Shown one piece after another: positions 62,945 to 64,000 of a DNA stretch of 64,000 nucleotides. The position numbers were made by a program, and so were the translations under genes. This stretch comes from Sutcliffiella horikoshii (lineage in GTDB: Bacteria > Bacillota > Bacilli > Bacillales > Bacillaceae_I). Every line of letters starts with the position of its first letter. Positions within the stretch are counted from its first letter, which is position 1. The DNA lies in NCBI RefSeq assembly GCF_019931755.1, contig NZ_CP082918.1, forward strand, positions 1,220,001 through 1,284,000, read 5' to 3'. Under the pieces are notes generated by a model. The model was not told the origin of the DNA, searched no databases, and saw nothing but the letters and a program-made list of their open reading frames with translations.

Positions 62945-64000
62945 TTATAGGCACGACCCTTCCAAATATAATGTTGTTTTCTCCAAGATTTCCACATGGA
63001 AGCGTGCAGAATGACTAAGAATGCCAAAGCGCTAAACGGCATGAAAAGAAATAAATATGCTAGCTGTCCCGTCCGAAGATCAATATAAAGCTTTTGCATC
63101 CATACTAGTAGCAGAGGCACCAGAAACCAAACTCCATATATAGGAGAAAGAATTGCAAAGAAAAGAGGAGAAATATAAAACAAGCTGTAAAACAATGTTA
63201 AGCCCATCGCCATTAAAGGGGACTTTCCAATGCCGATATAAATATTTTTCAAAAATCCATTCCAGACTTCTTGATTGGTTTCATACATATGACAGGTAAC
63301 ATAAGGGGTGGCATTTATTAATTTCACTTGGAATCCGTGTTCCTTCATCACCCTGGCGAGGTGGACATCTTCCACAATGCTGGATTTTACGGAGAAATGG
63401 CCCTCTACAAAATCATAGGCGCTTCTTTCAAACAACATGAACGCTCCGTGAGCTGCACTAGCAGGCTTAAAGGAGCTGTAATTAGCCAATGCAAGGGGAA
63501 GATGAAGCCAGATAACAAAATGTTGCATTGGTACCACTAGCTTACTTAGCCAACTTGTAACCGGAAACCTTGGGAAACCCGTAACCAACCCGACTTTCTC
63601 GTTTTTGAAAAAAGGAAGCATGCTTTCTATGGTATTCTTTTGCAGTCTTGCATCCGCATCTAAAAATAACAAATAATCTCCGTTGGCTGCATGGGAAAGC
63701 TGATAGCAGGCATGCACTTTTCCTGCCCAGCCCTTTTTCAAAGGAGCCCCTTGCAGGATAGAGAAACGGCTATCTTTTTTAGTGGAATCTACCGCCAAGG
63801 AATAGGTGGAGTCCGAAGAATGATCATCCAATAAGATGAATTCTAAATTCGAGTATGTGAGTTTCTTAAAATTTTCGATTAAATCGAGGACGTTCCGCTC
63901 TTCATCGCGCATTGGTACCAGAATCGATACAAGCGGTGCCATAGAAGTTTTTATTGGTTTTGGATAAGCAGGATAAAACAATCCGTTGATGATAATCCAG
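62941..64000 (-). CDS. crtQ: Family 2 glycosyltransferase, CrtQ-like, 5' end beyond window
   Basis: Glycosyltransferase with the GT-A fold: VSILVPMRDEERNVLDLIEN, EFILLDDHSSDST, then LLFLDADARLQ with the metal-binding DAD motif. Two or three membrane helices follow near the C-terminus (residues about 250-330 of the visible part). The frame stays open to base 64000, with hydrophobic residues (WIIINGLF) before the first in-window start at 63981. It therefore likely has an N-terminal membrane anchor outside the window, as S. aureus CrtQ does. It probably glycosylates a C30 carotenoid acid. Translationally coupled to the crtP-like gene. Confidence 0.82.
   Translation of the reverse strand, partial: WIIINGLFYPAYPKPIKTSMAPLVSILVPMRDEERNVLDLIENFKKLTYSNLEFILLDDHSSDSTYSLAVDSTKKDSRFSILQGAPLKKGWAGKVHACYQLSHAANGDYLLFLDADARLQKNTIESMLPFFKNEKVGLVTGFPRFPVTSWLSKLVVPMQHFVIWLHLPLALANYSSFKPASAAHGAFMLFERSAYDFVEGHFSVKSSIVEDVHLARVMKEHGFQVKLINATPYVTCHMYETNQEVWNGFLKNIYIGIGKSPLMAMGLTLFYSLFYISPLFFAILSPIYGVWFLVPLLLVWMQKLYIDLRTGQLAYLFLFMPFSALAFLVILHASMWKSWRKQHYIWKGRAYK

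Overview
The window comes from an endospore-forming, competence-capable Bacillaceae chromosome, AT-rich and closely collinear with the hemEHY-yhgDE / yhfHIJLN / comK / yhjDE-sipV / addBA-sbcDC-yisB / gerP / yisI-K-L-N-asnO part of Bacillus subtilis. Support comes from a six-gene gerP spore-coat operon, a Spo0E-type phosphatase, comK, a sporulation-type asparagine synthetase, strong Gram-positive ribosome binding sites and many classic Rho-independent terminators. Orthology statements rest on recognising the protein sequences, not on a search.

Layout: 1-3.4 kb, the end of a haem operon (hemE, hemH, hemY). 3.8-6.7 kb, a TetR regulator and the YhgE/Pip membrane protein, apparently under one shared operator. 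6.8-7.9 kb, an apparently autoregulated LacI-type regulator. 8.3-13 kb, a small Cys-rich protein (YhfH), an MBL hydrolase, lipoate ligase, and an acyl-CoA ligase plus enoyl-CoA hydratase pair behind a FadR-like operator. 13-13.35 kb, a 52-bp tandem hairpin array. 13.5-19 kb, azlCD, an M48 protease and the two glyoxylate-shunt enzymes. 19-25.7 kb, IDEAL protein, comK, DUF421 protein, yhjD, S9 peptidase, an APH(6)-like kinase, YhjE and a type I signal peptidase. 26-32.8 kb, an SDR, an RND pump, a lipoprotein YidC and an MFS transporter. 32.9-45.3 kb, recombination/repair (addBA-sbcDC-yisB). 45.4-47.6 kb, gerPA-F. 47.7-57 kb, metabolic, signalling and sporulation genes. 57.2-64 kb, a C30 carotenoid cluster in two convergent operons, at the locus where B. 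subtilis has only yisP.

The most notable non-coding signal is a family of about 345-bp intergenic elements: five complete copies and one solitary half copy. Each full copy has two related arms of about 130 nt facing each other across an AT-rich spacer. Arms differ between copies by paired substitutions that keep the same stems, which argues for a selected secondary structure. All five full copies lie on the same strand, 16-31 bp after the terminator of a plus-strand gene.

The genes work in recognisable groups: haem synthesis; fatty-acid activation and beta-oxidation with glyoxylate shunt enzymes that would let acetyl-CoA support growth; competence regulation plus recombination enzymes; spore assembly and germination; and pigment synthesis (CrtM, two CrtN-type desaturases, a CrtP-type oxygenase and a CrtQ-type glycosyltransferase). 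No tRNA, rRNA, CRISPR array, prophage or transposase gene was seen.
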